Below, in pieces: positions 8,907-18,128 of a stretch of DNA of 64,000 nucleotides (position 1 is its first letter; each line of letters begins with the position of its first letter). The notes beneath the pieces are model-generated. The model did no database searches. It was given only the letters and a program-made list of their open reading frames with translations, and had not been told where the DNA came from. The translations under genes were made by a program, and so were the position numbers. The stretch lies in assembly GCF_003945545.1 (NCBI RefSeq), contig NZ_CP029617.1, positions 1,155,001 through 1,219,000 on the forward strand, in the 5' to 3' direction. Origin of the DNA: Streptomyces sp. WAC 01529 (GTDB taxonomy: Bacteria > Actinomycetota > Actinomycetes > Streptomycetales > Streptomycetaceae).

Positions 8907-10093
8907 GCGGCGAGGTGGCGGTGCTCGGCGCGGGCATGCATCCCTGGGGCAAGTGGGGGCGCGGCTTCGTCGAGTACGGAGTGGTGGCGGCGCGCGCGGC
9001 GCTCGCGGACGCCGGGGTCGACTGGCGGGACGTGGGCTCGATCGTCGGGGCGGACACGGTCCGGGGCGGCTATCCGGGGTATGTCGCCGGGGCCACGTTC
9101 GCCAAGGCGCTCGGCTGGCAGGGGGCGCGGGTGGCGAGTGTGTACGCGGCGTGCGCGTCCGGCGCCCAGGCCATCGCCGCCGCGCGTGCGCAGATCCTCG
9201 CGGGGCTCGCCGACGTGGTCCTGGTGGTCGGTGCGGACGCGGCACCCAAGGGGTTCTTCCGGCCCGCCGGCGGGGACCGGCCGGATGATCCCGACTGGCT
9301 GCGGTTCCGTGTGCTCGGTGCGACCAACCCCGCGTACTTCGGGCTCTACGCGCGCCGCCGGATGGCCGTGCACGGCGACACCCTGGAGGACTTCGCCCAG
9401 GTCAAGGTGAAGAACGCGGCGGCGGGCACGCTCAACGCGAACGCCCGCTACCGCAAGGCCGTCACCGCCGAGGAGGTCGCCGCCTCCGCCGTGGTCGCCG
9501 ACCCGCTGCGGCTGCTGGACATCTGCGCCACCTCCGACGGGGCCGCGGCCCTGGTGCTGTCCAGCATGGAGTTCGCGCGGCACCGCGGCGCCTCGGATCC
9601 GGTGCGCATCCGCGCGGTCTCCACCGTGACGCCGACGTATCCGACCACGGTGCTGGACCTGCCCGACATCGCCACGGACTCCGCGGCGGCCGTGGCCCCG
9701 GCCGAGGAGACCTTCCGCGCGTCCATCGCGCGTGCGGCGTACGAAGAGGCGGGCATCGGCCCCGAGGACGTATCCCTGGCGGAGGTGTACGACCTGTCCA
9801 CCGCCCTCGAACTCCAGTGGTACGAGGATCTGGGGCTCTGCGCCGAGGGCGAGGGGGCCAAGCTGCTGCGCGACGGCGTGACGTCCGCGGGCGGGCGGGT
9901 GCCCGTGAACACCAGCGGGGGGCTCGCGTCCTTCGGAGAGGCCGTGCCGGCCCAGGCGATCGCCCAAGTGTGCGAGATAACCTGGCAGTTGAGAGGGGCG
10001 GCTGGGGCGCGGCAGGTGGCGGGGGCACGTGTGGGGATCACCGCGAACCAGGGGCTTTTCGGCCACGGCTCCTCGGTCGTGGCGGTGCGTTGA
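8903..10093 (+). CDS. Thiolase-fold lipid-transfer-type protein (Ltp2/SCP-x like)
   Basis: A 396-residue thiolase-superfamily enzyme. The nucleophilic-elbow cysteine is present (AACASGAQAI, Cys84), but the histidine motif of true thiolases is replaced by EVYDLSTALELQWYEDL (Tyr296) and the C-terminal part reads NTSGGLASFGEAV without the GHP triad. This pattern, with a coupled DUF35 partner, resembles steroid-side-chain aldolase Ltp2 more than a beta-ketothiolase, so retro-aldol cleavage of a hydroxyacyl-CoA is a reasonable proposal. The start is ATG 8903 overlapping the DUF35 stop. No other sterol genes are nearby, so the substrate is open. Confidence 0.85.
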   Translation: MSGEVAVLGAGMHPWGKWGRGFVEYGVVAARAALADAGVDWRDVGSIVGADTVRGGYPGYVAGATFAKALGWQGARVASVYAACASGAQAIAAARAQILAGLADVVLVVGADAAPKGFFRPAGGDRPDDPDWLRFRVLGATNPAYFGLYARRRMAVHGDTLEDFAQVKVKNAAAGTLNANARYRKAVTAEEVAASAVVADPLRLLDICATSDGAAALVLSSMEFARHRGASDPVRIRAVSTVTPTYPTTVLDLPDIATDSAAAVAPAEETFRASIARAAYEEAGIGPEDVSLAEVYDLSTALELQWYEDLGLCAEGEGAKLLRDGVTSAGGRVPVNTSGGLASFGEAVPAQAIAQVCEITWQLRGAAGARQVAGARVGITANQGLFGHGSSVVAVR

Positions 10094-10455
10094 TCCACTG
10101 TTCGGGTGCTGCGGGAGGAAGGTCTCGCACCGGTTAACCGTTGCCGTCCGCGACCTTGACGCTCCATCACCACCGGTGAACACTTCCGGGTGTCAGTCGG
10201 CGTCGCCGCACCTCGGCTCCACGCACGCCCAGCACCTCTGTGCGTGCGAAAAGCCCGTATGAAGGGCCTGGTCAACGGGTCATCCCCCATGGGCGATGCG
10301 ACTGCCACGGCACGCTCGTCACGGACGCCGGGCGGGGCGCGGGAGACCCCTGCCTCCGGCTGCATCAGCCGGGCGTATCCAGACGGCGGTCGTGGAAACG
10401 CACCCTGCACGGAGTACCGGGGCGCACCGCCCCGGGCGAGGGCCTAGGAGCCGCC
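10094..10455. other. Gene-free stretch upstream of glpF (362 bp)
   Basis: No credible coding frame. It should hold the glpFK promoter and operator. A TTGAC at 10156-10160 is a possible -35 element but no convincing -10 follows, and I see no strong inverted repeat. No adjacent gylR-type regulator gene is present. Confidence 0.5.
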
Positions 10456-11211
10456 ATGTACTCAAATGGGGACATCTTCGTCGGTGAGGTCATCGGCACC
10501 GCGATTCTGATTCTGCTCGGCGCCGGCGTGTGCGCCGCCGTCACGCTCAGCCACTCGAAGGCGAAGGCCTCCGGATGGGTCGTCATCGCCTTCGGATGGG
10601 GCTTCGGGGTGCTGGCGGGCGCCTATACCGCGGGCCCGCTCTCCGGTGGCCATCTCAATCCCGCCGTCACGCTCGGCATCGCCATCGACACCGGTGAGTG
10701 GGGCGAGGTCTGGGTCTATCTGCTCGGTCAGATGGTCGGCGCGATGCTCGGCGCCGTCCTCGCCTACCTCGTATATCTCGCGCAGTTCAACGCCAATGTC
10801 ACGCGGAGCGTCAAGGACAAGGTGTCCGGCGCGCACGAGCCGACGCCGACGCTCGGCATCTTCTCCACCATCCCGGAGATCAGGAACCCCGTCGCCAACC
10901 TCATCACCGAGGTCATCGCGACCATCGCGCTGGTGCTGCCGGTCCTCGCCTTCGGGCTCACCAAGGGGCTCGGTGAGTCGGGCACGCAGACGCTGATCGT
11001 GGCGTTCCTCGTCGTCGGCATCGGCCTCTCCCTCGGCGGCCCCACGGGCTATGCCATCAACCCCGCGCGCGACCTCGGCCCGCGCATCGTGCACACGTTC
11101 CTGCCGATCCCCAACAAGGGTACGTCCGACTGGAGTTACGCCTGGATTCCGGTGGCCGGACCGCTGATCGGCGGAGCCCTCGCGGGCCTCATCTACAACG
11201 CAGCGTTCTGA
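10456..11211 (+). CDS. glpF: Glycerol uptake facilitator, MIP/aquaporin family
   Basis: A 251-residue membrane channel for glycerol entry. Both pore motifs are present: [11 protein letters not shown] (NPA at 68-70) and [11 protein letters not shown] (NPA from about residue 202). The Asp following the second motif is typical of glyceroporins. Six hydrophobic segments are visible. ATG 10456 has TAGGAG five bases upstream. It is followed 48 bp later by glpK in the same direction, so glycerol is phosphorylated as it enters. The third usual gene, glpD, is not found downstream. Confidence 0.93.
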   Translation: MYSNGDIFVGEVIGTAILILLGAGVCAAVTLSHSKAKASGWVVIAFGWGFGVLAGAYTAGPLSGGHLNPAVTLGIAIDTGEWGEVWVYLLGQMVGAMLGAVLAYLVYLAQFNANVTRSVKDKVSGAHEPTPTLGIFSTIPEIRNPVANLITEVIATIALVLPVLAFGLTKGLGESGTQTLIVAFLVVGIGLSLGGPTGYAINPARDLGPRIVHTFLPIPNKGTSDWSYAWIPVAGPLIGGALAGLIYNAAF

Positions 11212-11217
11212 GTCCTC

Positions 11218-11253
11218 CATCCAGCTCATCCAGGTCATCCAGCTCATCAAGGG
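11218..11253 (+). repeat. 9-bp tandem repeat between glpF and glpK (four copies)
   Basis: Units CATCCAGCT, CATCCAGGT, CATCCAGCT and CATCAAGGG follow each other without gaps; the last grades into the glpK ribosome site. It is non-coding in the glp frames and would be transcribed in the glpFK leader. Confidence 0.9.
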
Positions 11254-11259
11254 GTAGCC

Positions 11260-12780
11260 ATGCCGGACAGCTCCGAGAAATTCGTCGCCGCCATCGACCA
11301 GGGCACCACTTCGAGCCGCTGCATCATCTTCGACCGGGGTGGCGCGATCGTCGCCGTGGACCAGCGCGAGCACCGCCAGATCTTCCCCAAGCCCGGCTGG
11401 GTGGAGCACGACGCCACCGAGATCTGGTCGAAGGTGCAGGCGGTGGTCGCGGGGGCGATCGCCAAGGCCGGGCTCCGCGCCGACCAGGTGAGCGCGCTCG
11501 GCATCACCAATCAGCGCGAGACGACGGTCCTGTGGGACCGCGCCACGGGCAAGCCCGTGCACAACGCCATCGTCTGGCAGGACACCCGCACCTCGGGGCT
11601 CTGCGACGAACTGGGCGGCACGGACGGGCAGGATCGTTTCCGCGAGCAGACGGGACTGCCGCTCGCCAGCTACTTCTCCGGGCCCAAGGCGACCTGGCTG
11701 CTCGACAACGTGCCGGGACTGAGGGCGCGCGCGGAGCGGGGTGAGATCGCCTTCGGGACCATCGACTCCTGGCTGATCTGGAACCTCACGGGCGGCACCG
11801 ACGGCGGCAAGCACGTCACCGACGTCACCAACGCGGGCCGCACCATGCTGATGAACCTCCAGACGCTCCAGTGGGACCAGTCGATCCTGTCGGCGATGAA
11901 CATCCCCGAGGCGATCCTGCCGGAGATCAGGTCGTCGTCCGAGGTGTACGGCACGGCGGTGGGGCAGCTCTCCGGAGTGCCCGTCGCCTCCGCGCTCGGC
12001 GACCAGCAGGCGGCCGTGTTCGGGCAGGCCTGCTACGACACGGGGACGGCGAAGAACACATACGGCACGGGCAGCTTCCTGCTGCTCAACACCGGGAACC
12101 GGCCCGTTCCCTCGAAGAACGGGCTGCTCACGACCATGGGCTACAAGATCGGCTCCGAGGCGCCCGTGTACTGCCTGGAGGGGTCCATCGCGATCACCGG
12201 GGCCCTGGTGCAGTGGTTCCGCGACCAGCTCGGCATCATCCGCAGCGCGGACGAGATCGAGACCCTCGCGGCGAGCGTGGACGACAACGGCGGGGCGTAC
12301 ATCGTGCCCGCGTTCTCCGGCCTCTACGCGCCGTACTGGCGTTCGGACGCGCGCGGGGTCGTCACCGGGCTCACCCGGTACGTCACCAAGGCGCATCTCG
12401 CGCGTGCCGTCCTCGAGGCCACCAGCTGGCAGACCCGTGAGGTCGTCGACGCCATGTACCAGGACTCGGGGGTGCGGATCACGACCCTCAAGGTGGACGG
12501 CGGCATGACCAAGAACAATCTGCTGATGCAGCACCAGGCGGACGTCCTCGGGGTGCCGGTGATCCGGCCGAAGGTCTCGGAGACGACGTGTCTGGGCGCC
12601 GCGTACGCGGCCGGGCTCGCGACCGGCGTGTGGAACGACCTGGACGAGCTGAAGGCGCACTGGCAGCGGGACGTGGAGTGGTCGCCGCGGATGGACGCGG
12701 CCACGCGCGACAAGGAGTTCCACAACTGGCACAAGGCGGTGGAGCGGAGCTTCGGCTGGCTGGAGGACGGCGAGGGCTGA
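11260..12780 (+). CDS. glpK: Glycerol kinase
   Basis: ATP-dependent phosphorylation of glycerol to sn-glycerol 3-phosphate, cytosolic FGGY-family kinase. The 506-residue length is normal. The N-terminal phosphate loop [17 protein letters not shown] and the FGGY signature region [19 protein letters not shown] are intact, and [12 protein letters not shown] supplies the adenosine loop. ATG 11260 follows AAGGGG. It is co-directional with glpF and ends at a convergent terminator shared with the conservon. Glycerol 3-phosphate dehydrogenase must come from another locus. Confidence 0.95.
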   Translation: MPDSSEKFVAAIDQGTTSSRCIIFDRGGAIVAVDQREHRQIFPKPGWVEHDATEIWSKVQAVVAGAIAKAGLRADQVSALGITNQRETTVLWDRATGKPVHNAIVWQDTRTSGLCDELGGTDGQDRFREQTGLPLASYFSGPKATWLLDNVPGLRARAERGEIAFGTIDSWLIWNLTGGTDGGKHVTDVTNAGRTMLMNLQTLQWDQSILSAMNIPEAILPEIRSSSEVYGTAVGQLSGVPVASALGDQQAAVFGQACYDTGTAKNTYGTGSFLLLNTGNRPVPSKNGLLTTMGYKIGSEAPVYCLEGSIAITGALVQWFRDQLGIIRSADEIETLAASVDDNGGAYIVPAFSGLYAPYWRSDARGVVTGLTRYVTKAHLARAVLEATSWQTREVVDAMYQDSGVRITTLKVDGGMTKNNLLMQHQADVLGVPVIRPKVSETTCLGAAYAAGLATGVWNDLDELKAHWQRDVEWSPRMDAATRDKEFHNWHKAVERSFGWLEDGEG

Positions 12781-12794
12781 GCCGCCCAGAGCCG

Positions 12795-12828
12795 CGGCCC
12801 GTACCCCGGTCGGCGGGGGTACGGGCCG
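12795..12828. terminator. Bidirectional terminator between glpK and cvnD
   Basis: A 13-bp perfect stem (12795-12807 with 12816-12828) and an 8-nt loop, placed between two convergent stops. Confidence 0.85.
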
Positions 12829-12893
12829 TGCCGTGCGCGAGCCGTCACATGGCTCACGTGACGTACGAGTCGGTCATGTGGCGTAGGAGGCGG

Positions 12894-13499
12894 TCATGTG
12901 GTCGCGGGCTCCCTGGCCGCCGCGGCCGCCTGCATCGCGTGTTCGACGACGCCTACGAGGACGTCCTTGACGGACTCGCGGTCGCGCGCGTCACACAGCA
13001 CGACGGGTACCGACTCGTCGAGGTCGAGCGCCTGGCGCACGGCGTCGGCGGGGTAACGGGACGCGCCTTCGAAGCAGTTGACGCCCACCACGAAGGGTAT
13101 GGAGCGCCGCTCGAAGTAGTCGACGGCGGCGAAGCAGTCCTCCAGGCGGCGGGTGTCGGCGAGGACCACGGCGCCGAGCGCCCCCGTCGCCAGCTCGTCC
13201 CAGAGGAACCAGAAGCGGTCCTGCCCGGGGGTGCCGAAGAGGTAGAGGACCAGGTCCTCGCGCAGGGTGATGCGGCCGAAGTCCATGGCCACCGTGGTGG
13301 TGTGCTTGCCCGCGACGCCGCGGGTGTCGTCGACGGGACGCCCCGCCTCGCTGAGGGTCTCCTCCGTGCGCAGCGGTTTGATCTCGCTGACCGCACCGAC
13401 CAGGGTCGTCTTGCCGACGCCGAAGCCTCCCGCCACCAGGATCTTCAGCGTGACCGGCTCGACGGGGGCCTTGCCGCGTTCAGAACGCCTGAAGATCAT
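12894..13499 (-). CDS. cvnD: Conservon GTP-binding protein CvnD
   Basis: A 201-residue Ras/MglA-like GTPase, last member of the conservon, acting at the membrane with CvnA-C in a G-protein-like switch. The P-loop is GGFGVGKTT, followed by SEIKPLRTEETLSEAG, the TTVAMDFGRITL strand and the LFGTPGQDRFWFLWDEL switch-II region. The guanine-specificity loop reads VNCFEG instead of NKxD, as in this subfamily. The start is ATG 13499 with AGGAGAA upstream. Its usual contact with cvnC is broken here by about 760 bp carrying a decayed oxoprolinase, so it may need its own expression or read-through. Confidence 0.92.
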   Translation of the reverse strand: MIFRRSERGKAPVEPVTLKILVAGGFGVGKTTLVGAVSEIKPLRTEETLSEAGRPVDDTRGVAGKHTTTVAMDFGRITLREDLVLYLFGTPGQDRFWFLWDELATGALGAVVLADTRRLEDCFAAVDYFERRSIPFVVGVNCFEGASRYPADAVRQALDLDESVPVVLCDARDRESVKDVLVGVVEHAMQAAAAAREPATT

Positions 13500-14243
13500 C
13501 GCTCACTTCTCCTGGATCAGTACTTGTCTCAGTGGTGTCGCGGGGGGCCGGTCCGTATCCGCCGCCGCCGGGGGTTTTGATCACGAGTACGTCGTCGGGT
13601 CCGAGGTGGGCCGAGTCGCTGCCGCTGAGTTCCGTCACGGTGCCGTCCGCGAACTCCTCCAGGAGGACGGGCAACGGCCACTCCAGGACCTCGGGGTCGG
13701 TGAGGCGCGAGTTGGTCCATGTGGGGCTGTACGCAGGGGGCGCGGGCAGCCGTCGTTGAGGGGGAGGTCGTCGTCGACGCCCTTCTGGTTGGCGGCAATC
13801 TGGGCGCGCACGGGGTCCGCGGCGGTGCTCGCGGTGGAACTCTGCGGCTCCGCGACTCGTTCCATGGGCAGGTGTCCGGTGCCCGATGTGACCGCCTGCC
13901 AGCCGTCGTCCAGGTCCGTCGTGGCGACGGCCTCGGTGGTGATCGCGGGCCCGGTGACGGTCTCTCCGGGGGGCAGCTGCTCGCGGCGGTGCAGGAGTAC
14001 GTCGCGCCAGGCGCCCCCGGTGTACAGCCGGACGCCTCGCGGGTCGCCCGCTGCCACCTCCCCCGTGAGGAGGGCGGAGAGATCGGGCGGCTCGGTGAGC
14101 CCGGTGACCGCCGCGTCGCGGTGGCGGGCGGGGTGGTCCGGCAGGAGCTTGTGCGTGAGCGGGCGGCCGCCGGGGCGGCGCGCGACGATGTCGGTGAAGG
14201 TGCCGCCCCTGTCGACCCGGAACTGCCGGCCAGTCACGTTCAC
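13480..14243 (-). pseudogene. Degenerate ATP-type 5-oxoprolinase (hydantoinase A/B fusion) remnant
   Basis: Pieces of a protein normally about 1200 residues are compressed into 760 bp. From 14243 downwards the frame gives the N-terminal signature FRVDRGGTFTDIVARRPGG, then jumps to the HyuA/HyuB junction (LHRREQLPPGETVTGPAI, GTGHLPMERV), then to RAQIAANQKGV, then DDDLPLNDGC. After a frameshift the next frame continues NSRLTDPEVLEWPLPVLLEE and, after another deletion, the true C-terminal TELSGSDSAHLGPDDVLV and TPGGGGYG. At least three internal deletions and one frameshift make activity impossible. The final frame runs 20 bp into cvnD. Confidence 0.88.
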
Positions 14244-14262
14244 ACTCCCGCTCCCGCGCTGT

Positions 14263-14724
14263 TCAGAGCGCCCGGAGGCCGCTGATCACGTCGCGCAGAA
14301 TACTCTCGTCCGGCAGCTCGGCGGGGGGCACCGGCCGGGTCACGTGCACCAGTTCGTCGTCCACCAGGTCCCCGATGAGCACGCGGATCACGCCGATGGG
14401 CAGGTCCAGTTCGGCCGCCAGTTCGGCGACGGACTGCGGTGCGTCGCGGCACAGCTCGACGATGTCCACATGCTCCGGGGAGAGCGTCTGGTCCGCCTCC
14501 GGGGCACCGGCGGCACCGGCCTCGGCGATGACGACCGCGATCAGGTCGAGGCGGTGCTGGGCGGGGCTCGTGGTGCGGCCGCGCGTCATGGCGTACGGGC
14601 GCACCACGGGGCCGGCGTCGTCGTCGAACCAGCGGGGCGTCTCCTGTGGACCCGGCGTCCCTCTCGCCCCGGGTATCCCCCGCAGTGCCTTCGTCCTCTG
14701 CGTTCCTCGACCGTCGTCGCTCAT
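14263..14724 (-). CDS. cvnC: Conservon protein CvnC (DUF742)
   Basis: A 153-residue DUF742 protein, third component of the conservon. The disordered N-terminal third is followed by a winged-helix-like region (VRPYAMTRGRTTS, then SVAELAAELDLPIGVIRVL and GDLVDDELVHV), typical of the family, ending in ILRDVISGLRAL. ATG 14724 follows GGGAGGT. It starts 9 bp after cvnB ends. The normal overlap with cvnD is lost because the oxoprolinase remnant begins 19 bp past the stop. Confidence 0.93.
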   Translation of the reverse strand: MSDDGRGTQRTKALRGIPGARGTPGPQETPRWFDDDAGPVVRPYAMTRGRTTSPAQHRLDLIAVVIAEAGAAGAPEADQTLSPEHVDIVELCRDAPQSVAELAAELDLPIGVIRVLIGDLVDDELVHVTRPVPPAELPDESILRDVISGLRAL

Positions 14725-14733
14725 GACCTCCCA

Positions 14734-15174
14734 CTACCCTCCCGCGGGCAGGTCCGTGCGCGGCGCCGTACCCAGATGCACACCCACCCTCTTGACCAGC
14801 AGCGTCATCTCGTATGCCACGAGGCCGACATCGGAGTCCGCTTCGGAGAGGACGGCCAGGCAGCTGCCGTCGCCCGCGGCGGTGACAAAGAGGAACGCGT
14901 CGTCCAGTTCGACCACGGTCTGGCGGACCCTGCCCGCCTCGAAGTGCCGGCCCACGCCCTTGGCGAGGCTGTGGAACCCGGAGGCGACGGCGGCGAGGTG
15001 CTCGCTGTCCTCCCTGGTCAGGTTCTTGGACACGCCGGTGGGCAGGCCGTCGCCGGAGAGCACGAGCGCCTTGCGGATGCTGGCGACGCGCTGCACCAGG
15101 TCGTCGAGGAGCCAGTTCAGCTCACCCTGCCCCCCGGTCGTGGCGGTGCGTGCGTCGGCCTTCGGTGCGGTCAT
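14734..15174 (-). CDS. cvnB: Conservon roadblock/LC7 protein CvnB
   Basis: A 146-residue roadblock/LC7-fold protein that dimerises and is thought to modulate the nucleotide state of CvnD. Typical stretches are LNWLLDDLVQRVASIRKALVL, SGDGLPTGVSKNL, EHLAAVASGFHSLAKG and LFVTAAGDGSCLAVL. The start overlaps the cvnA stop as ATGA, so translation is coupled. Confidence 0.94.
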   Translation of the reverse strand: MTAPKADARTATTGGQGELNWLLDDLVQRVASIRKALVLSGDGLPTGVSKNLTREDSEHLAAVASGFHSLAKGVGRHFEAGRVRQTVVELDDAFLFVTAAGDGSCLAVLSEADSDVGLVAYEMTLLVKRVGVHLGTAPRTDLPAGG

Positions 15175-18128
15175 TGACCGTTCCCCTCAGATGTCGTTCC
15201 TGGTGCTGTGCCGTCCGTGGCGTCGTCGCCCGCGGTGTTCTCGTCCCGGCCGCGCTGCCAGCCCCGCTGGAGCGAGGCCATGCGGCTGCGTACCTCGTCC
15301 GCGTCGCGCTCCTCCGGCCGGGTCTCGGCGCGGTCGGTGCGGCGGTCGGGGCCGTCCTTCAACTGGGGGGCGAGGTTCGCCTGCCGGACCCGGCGGGGCA
15401 GTCCGCCGCCCAGGGCGGTCGTGATGGTCGTGGTGTCCTGGCCGGCGTCCGCGCGGGGCGCCGGGGCGGGGCGGGGCCTGAGCGCGGCTCCGTACGGGGA
15501 GGCGGGGTCCTCGCCGGGGCGGTCCTGGCCGGTGTGGGCGGGGCCGCGGTCCTGGAGGGCGCGGTCCTGGTGGACGCGGTCCGGGGCGGCTCCGCCCTGG
15601 GGGCCGGTGCGGCGGGTGCGGCGGGGCAGTTCCGGTGCCGCGTCGGCGGCGGGGACATCCAGGTGCGGCGGCGGGGACAGGTCGGGCCAGCCGGGCCGCC
15701 GACGGGGCTGCGCGGGCACCGGGACCTCGTCCTCGGCCGCCGGGGCCAGGGGCCTGTCCTGCGGCCTGGTGTGCGGCACGGGGCGGCCGTGCGAGCTGAC
15801 GAGCTTCGGGGTCGCGCGGCGCGGCAGCGGGATGAGGCCGCCGGAGTGGGCGTCCTCGGCGAGGTCGTCGTCGGCGCGGGTCTGCGGGGCGTCCCGGCGG
15901 GTGGGTTCGGCGCGGTCGGCCTCGCGGTCGTCGCGGGCCTGCTGATGCTGCTCACCGGGGGTGCCGACGACGCGGCGGCGGGGGCGGAAGAGGCCGCCGC
16001 GCTCGCTCTCCTCGTCGCCGAGGGCGCCGGGGAAGGCGTCGAGATCCGCGAGGCCGACGGGGGCCTCGAGCTCCACGGGGCCGTCGAGTACAGAGGCGGG
16101 CAGTCCGGGCAGCTGCACCGGCACCTGGGCGAGGGCCGCCGCGCGCCCCGCCGCCCTGTCGGTGCTCGCCGCGTGCTCCTTGGGCTGCGGCCGGTCCAGG
16201 CGGAAGCCGACGCCCCCGGTGTCGGGGATGTCGTCGGTGAGCAGGGCCTCGGGGATGAAGACGACGGCGGTGGTGCCGCCGTACGGGGAGGGCTGGAGGG
16301 AGACACGGACCCGCTGGCGCTGCGCGAGCCTGCTGACGACGAAGAGGCCGAGCCTGTCGGTGTCGGACAGCTCGAACTCGGGGGTCTCCGCGAGCCGGAG
16401 GTTGGCGTCGAGGAGCGCGTCGGCGGCCATGCCGAGCCCTCGGTCGTGGATCTCCAGGGTGAAGCCGTTGGCGACGTGTTCGCCGAGGACCTGCACGGCG
16501 GTGTGCGGGGGCGAGAACACCGTGGCGTTCTCGAGGAGTTCGGCAAGCAGGTGGGTGAGGTCGGCGACGGCGGGGCCGGTGACCGCGATGCGGGGCAGGC
16601 GGCGGACCTCGATGCGTTCGTAGTCCTCGACCTCAGCGACGGCGGCGCGTACGACGTCCATGAGCTGGACGGGCTTGCGCCACTGCCGCGAGGGGGCCGC
16701 TCCGGAGAGGATCACCAGGCCCTCGGCGTGCCGCCGCATGCGGGTGGTCAGGTGGTCGAGGCGGAAGAGGTCGGCCAGTTCGTCGGTGTCCTCGGTCCTG
16801 CGCTCCATGGTGTCCAGGAGCGTGAGCTGCTTGTGGAGCAGGACCTGGCTGCGGCGGGCGAGGTTGACGAAGACCTCGGAGACGCCGCGGCGCAGGTCGG
16901 CCTGTTTGACGGTGGCCTCGACGGCGGCGCGCTGGAGGGTGTTGAGGGCCTGGCCGACCTGCCCGATCTCGTCCTTGTCGTACGTCAGCCGGGGCGCCTC
17001 GGTCTCCACGTCGATCTGTTCGCCGGCCGCCAGGCGGCGCAGCACGCCGGGCAGTCGGACGCCGGAGGCCTCGTGGGCCTCCAGTCGCAGCCGGCGCAGG
17101 TCGCGGATGAGGCCGCGTCCGATGCGTACGGACAGGAAGAGGGAGACCAGCAGCGCGAGCAGACCGAGGACGCCGGCCAGGATGGCGCGCACGATCACGT
17201 CGACGGCGGCCGGTTCGACGCGGTCCCTGAGGCGGTCGCTCGCCTCGACGTCGCGGTCGGCGAGCTGCTTGAGGGCCCGGCCCGCGGTGTCGTCCCAGTG
17301 TCCGGCGGTCACCGCGCGCGGGGTGCCGGGCGCGGACTCGATGACGTCCTTCTCCGCCTTGCGCAGCTGTGTGGTCTCGGCGCCGTTCCAGTAGCGCTCG
17401 TAGCGGCCGCGGTCCTCCTCGGGCAGCTGCGCGAGGTTCACCTCGTACAGGAGATCGCGCTGTGCCCTCAGCTCGGCGATCTGGCGGATCTCGGGCCGGG
17501 TGACGCGCCGTGCGACGAGCGCCGAGCCGAGCAGCGCGTCCTCGCGGGAGAGCAGTTCACGCGCGCGTGTCACGCCGACGAGCGCGCGGCCCTGCTCGTC
17601 GAGGTCCACATCGTCGAGGCCCGCGAAGCCGTTGAGGGTGGTGAGGAGCACGAAGCAGGGGTCGATCAGCTTGGTGTACATCTTCAGGGCGCCGGCGCGG
17701 GTGATGGTGCCCTCTTCGACCGTGCGGCGCAGGGACTCGATGCCGTCGAAGGCTTCGAGGAGTGCGGTGAGGCGCTTGCGCGAGTTCCCGTCGACGCTGT
17801 CGCGGACGTCCGCGTCCTCGGCGTTCGCGCGGACCTTGGCGATCATGTCGTCGGTCGCGTCCTGGCTGCGGCGCAGGGCCGCGTGGGCGTCGGAGGCGCG
17901 CGGGTCGGCGAGGTAGACGAGGGTCTGGCGGCGCTCCTGCTGGACCACGCGGACGGTGTCCTCGATCGGGTAGCCGATCTTGTCGACGACGGTGGTCGTG
18001 TCGAGCAGCCTGCTGGCCTCGCGACCGGTGATGACGGTGGCGAAACCCCAGATGGCGGTCAGGGAAACCAGCGGCACGAGCAGCAGCGCCACGATCTTCC
18101 GGCGGATGGACTTCCCGCGAAAGCGCAT
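15171..18128 (-). CDS. cvnA: Conservon sensor CvnA, histidine-kinase-like membrane protein
   Basis: A 985-residue membrane sensor that heads the conservon. An N-terminal transmembrane helix (VALLLVPLVSLTAIWGFATV) is followed by an extracellular nitrate/nitrite-sensor-like helical domain of roughly 240 residues and a second helix (VIVRAILAGVLGLLALLVSL). A HAMP linker and a GHKL ATPase domain with the N box LLAELLENATVFSPP and G box IHDRGLGM complete the core. The last 350 residues are proline/arginine-rich and disordered. ATG 18128 with GGGGAGG upstream is preferred to GTG 18176. ATP binding looks intact, but a phospho-acceptor histidine of standard type is not obvious. Confidence 0.92.
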   Translation of the reverse strand: MRFRGKSIRRKIVALLLVPLVSLTAIWGFATVITGREASRLLDTTTVVDKIGYPIEDTVRVVQQERRQTLVYLADPRASDAHAALRRSQDATDDMIAKVRANAEDADVRDSVDGNSRKRLTALLEAFDGIESLRRTVEEGTITRAGALKMYTKLIDPCFVLLTTLNGFAGLDDVDLDEQGRALVGVTRARELLSREDALLGSALVARRVTRPEIRQIAELRAQRDLLYEVNLAQLPEEDRGRYERYWNGAETTQLRKAEKDVIESAPGTPRAVTAGHWDDTAGRALKQLADRDVEASDRLRDRVEPAAVDVIVRAILAGVLGLLALLVSLFLSVRIGRGLIRDLRRLRLEAHEASGVRLPGVLRRLAAGEQIDVETEAPRLTYDKDEIGQVGQALNTLQRAAVEATVKQADLRRGVSEVFVNLARRSQVLLHKQLTLLDTMERRTEDTDELADLFRLDHLTTRMRRHAEGLVILSGAAPSRQWRKPVQLMDVVRAAVAEVEDYERIEVRRLPRIAVTGPAVADLTHLLAELLENATVFSPPHTAVQVLGEHVANGFTLEIHDRGLGMAADALLDANLRLAETPEFELSDTDRLGLFVVSRLAQRQRVRVSLQPSPYGGTTAVVFIPEALLTDDIPDTGGVGFRLDRPQPKEHAASTDRAAGRAAALAQVPVQLPGLPASVLDGPVELEAPVGLADLDAFPGALGDEESERGGLFRPRRRVVGTPGEQHQQARDDREADRAEPTRRDAPQTRADDDLAEDAHSGGLIPLPRRATPKLVSSHGRPVPHTRPQDRPLAPAAEDEVPVPAQPRRRPGWPDLSPPPHLDVPAADAAPELPRRTRRTGPQGGAAPDRVHQDRALQDRGPAHTGQDRPGEDPASPYGAALRPRPAPAPRADAGQDTTTITTALGGGLPRRVRQANLAPQLKDGPDRRTDRAETRPEERDADEVRSRMASLQRGWQRGRDENTAGDDATDGTAPGTTSEGNGQ

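Noticed and set aside
6312..9245. Minus-strand reading of 977 codons crossing GH31, NUDIX, dipeptidase and DUF35 genes
   Set aside because: Low-complexity Arg/Pro/Ala shadow across four genes with recognisable motifs; only high GC keeps it open.
10462..12732. Minus-strand reading of 756 codons opposite glpF and glpK
   Set aside because: Exact antisense of two well-supported genes with no domain content.
13635..14243. Intact short protein of 202 aa
   Set aside because: Its motifs come from distant parts of a 1200-aa oxoprolinase and its last 45 residues are out of frame, so it is a pseudogene fragment.
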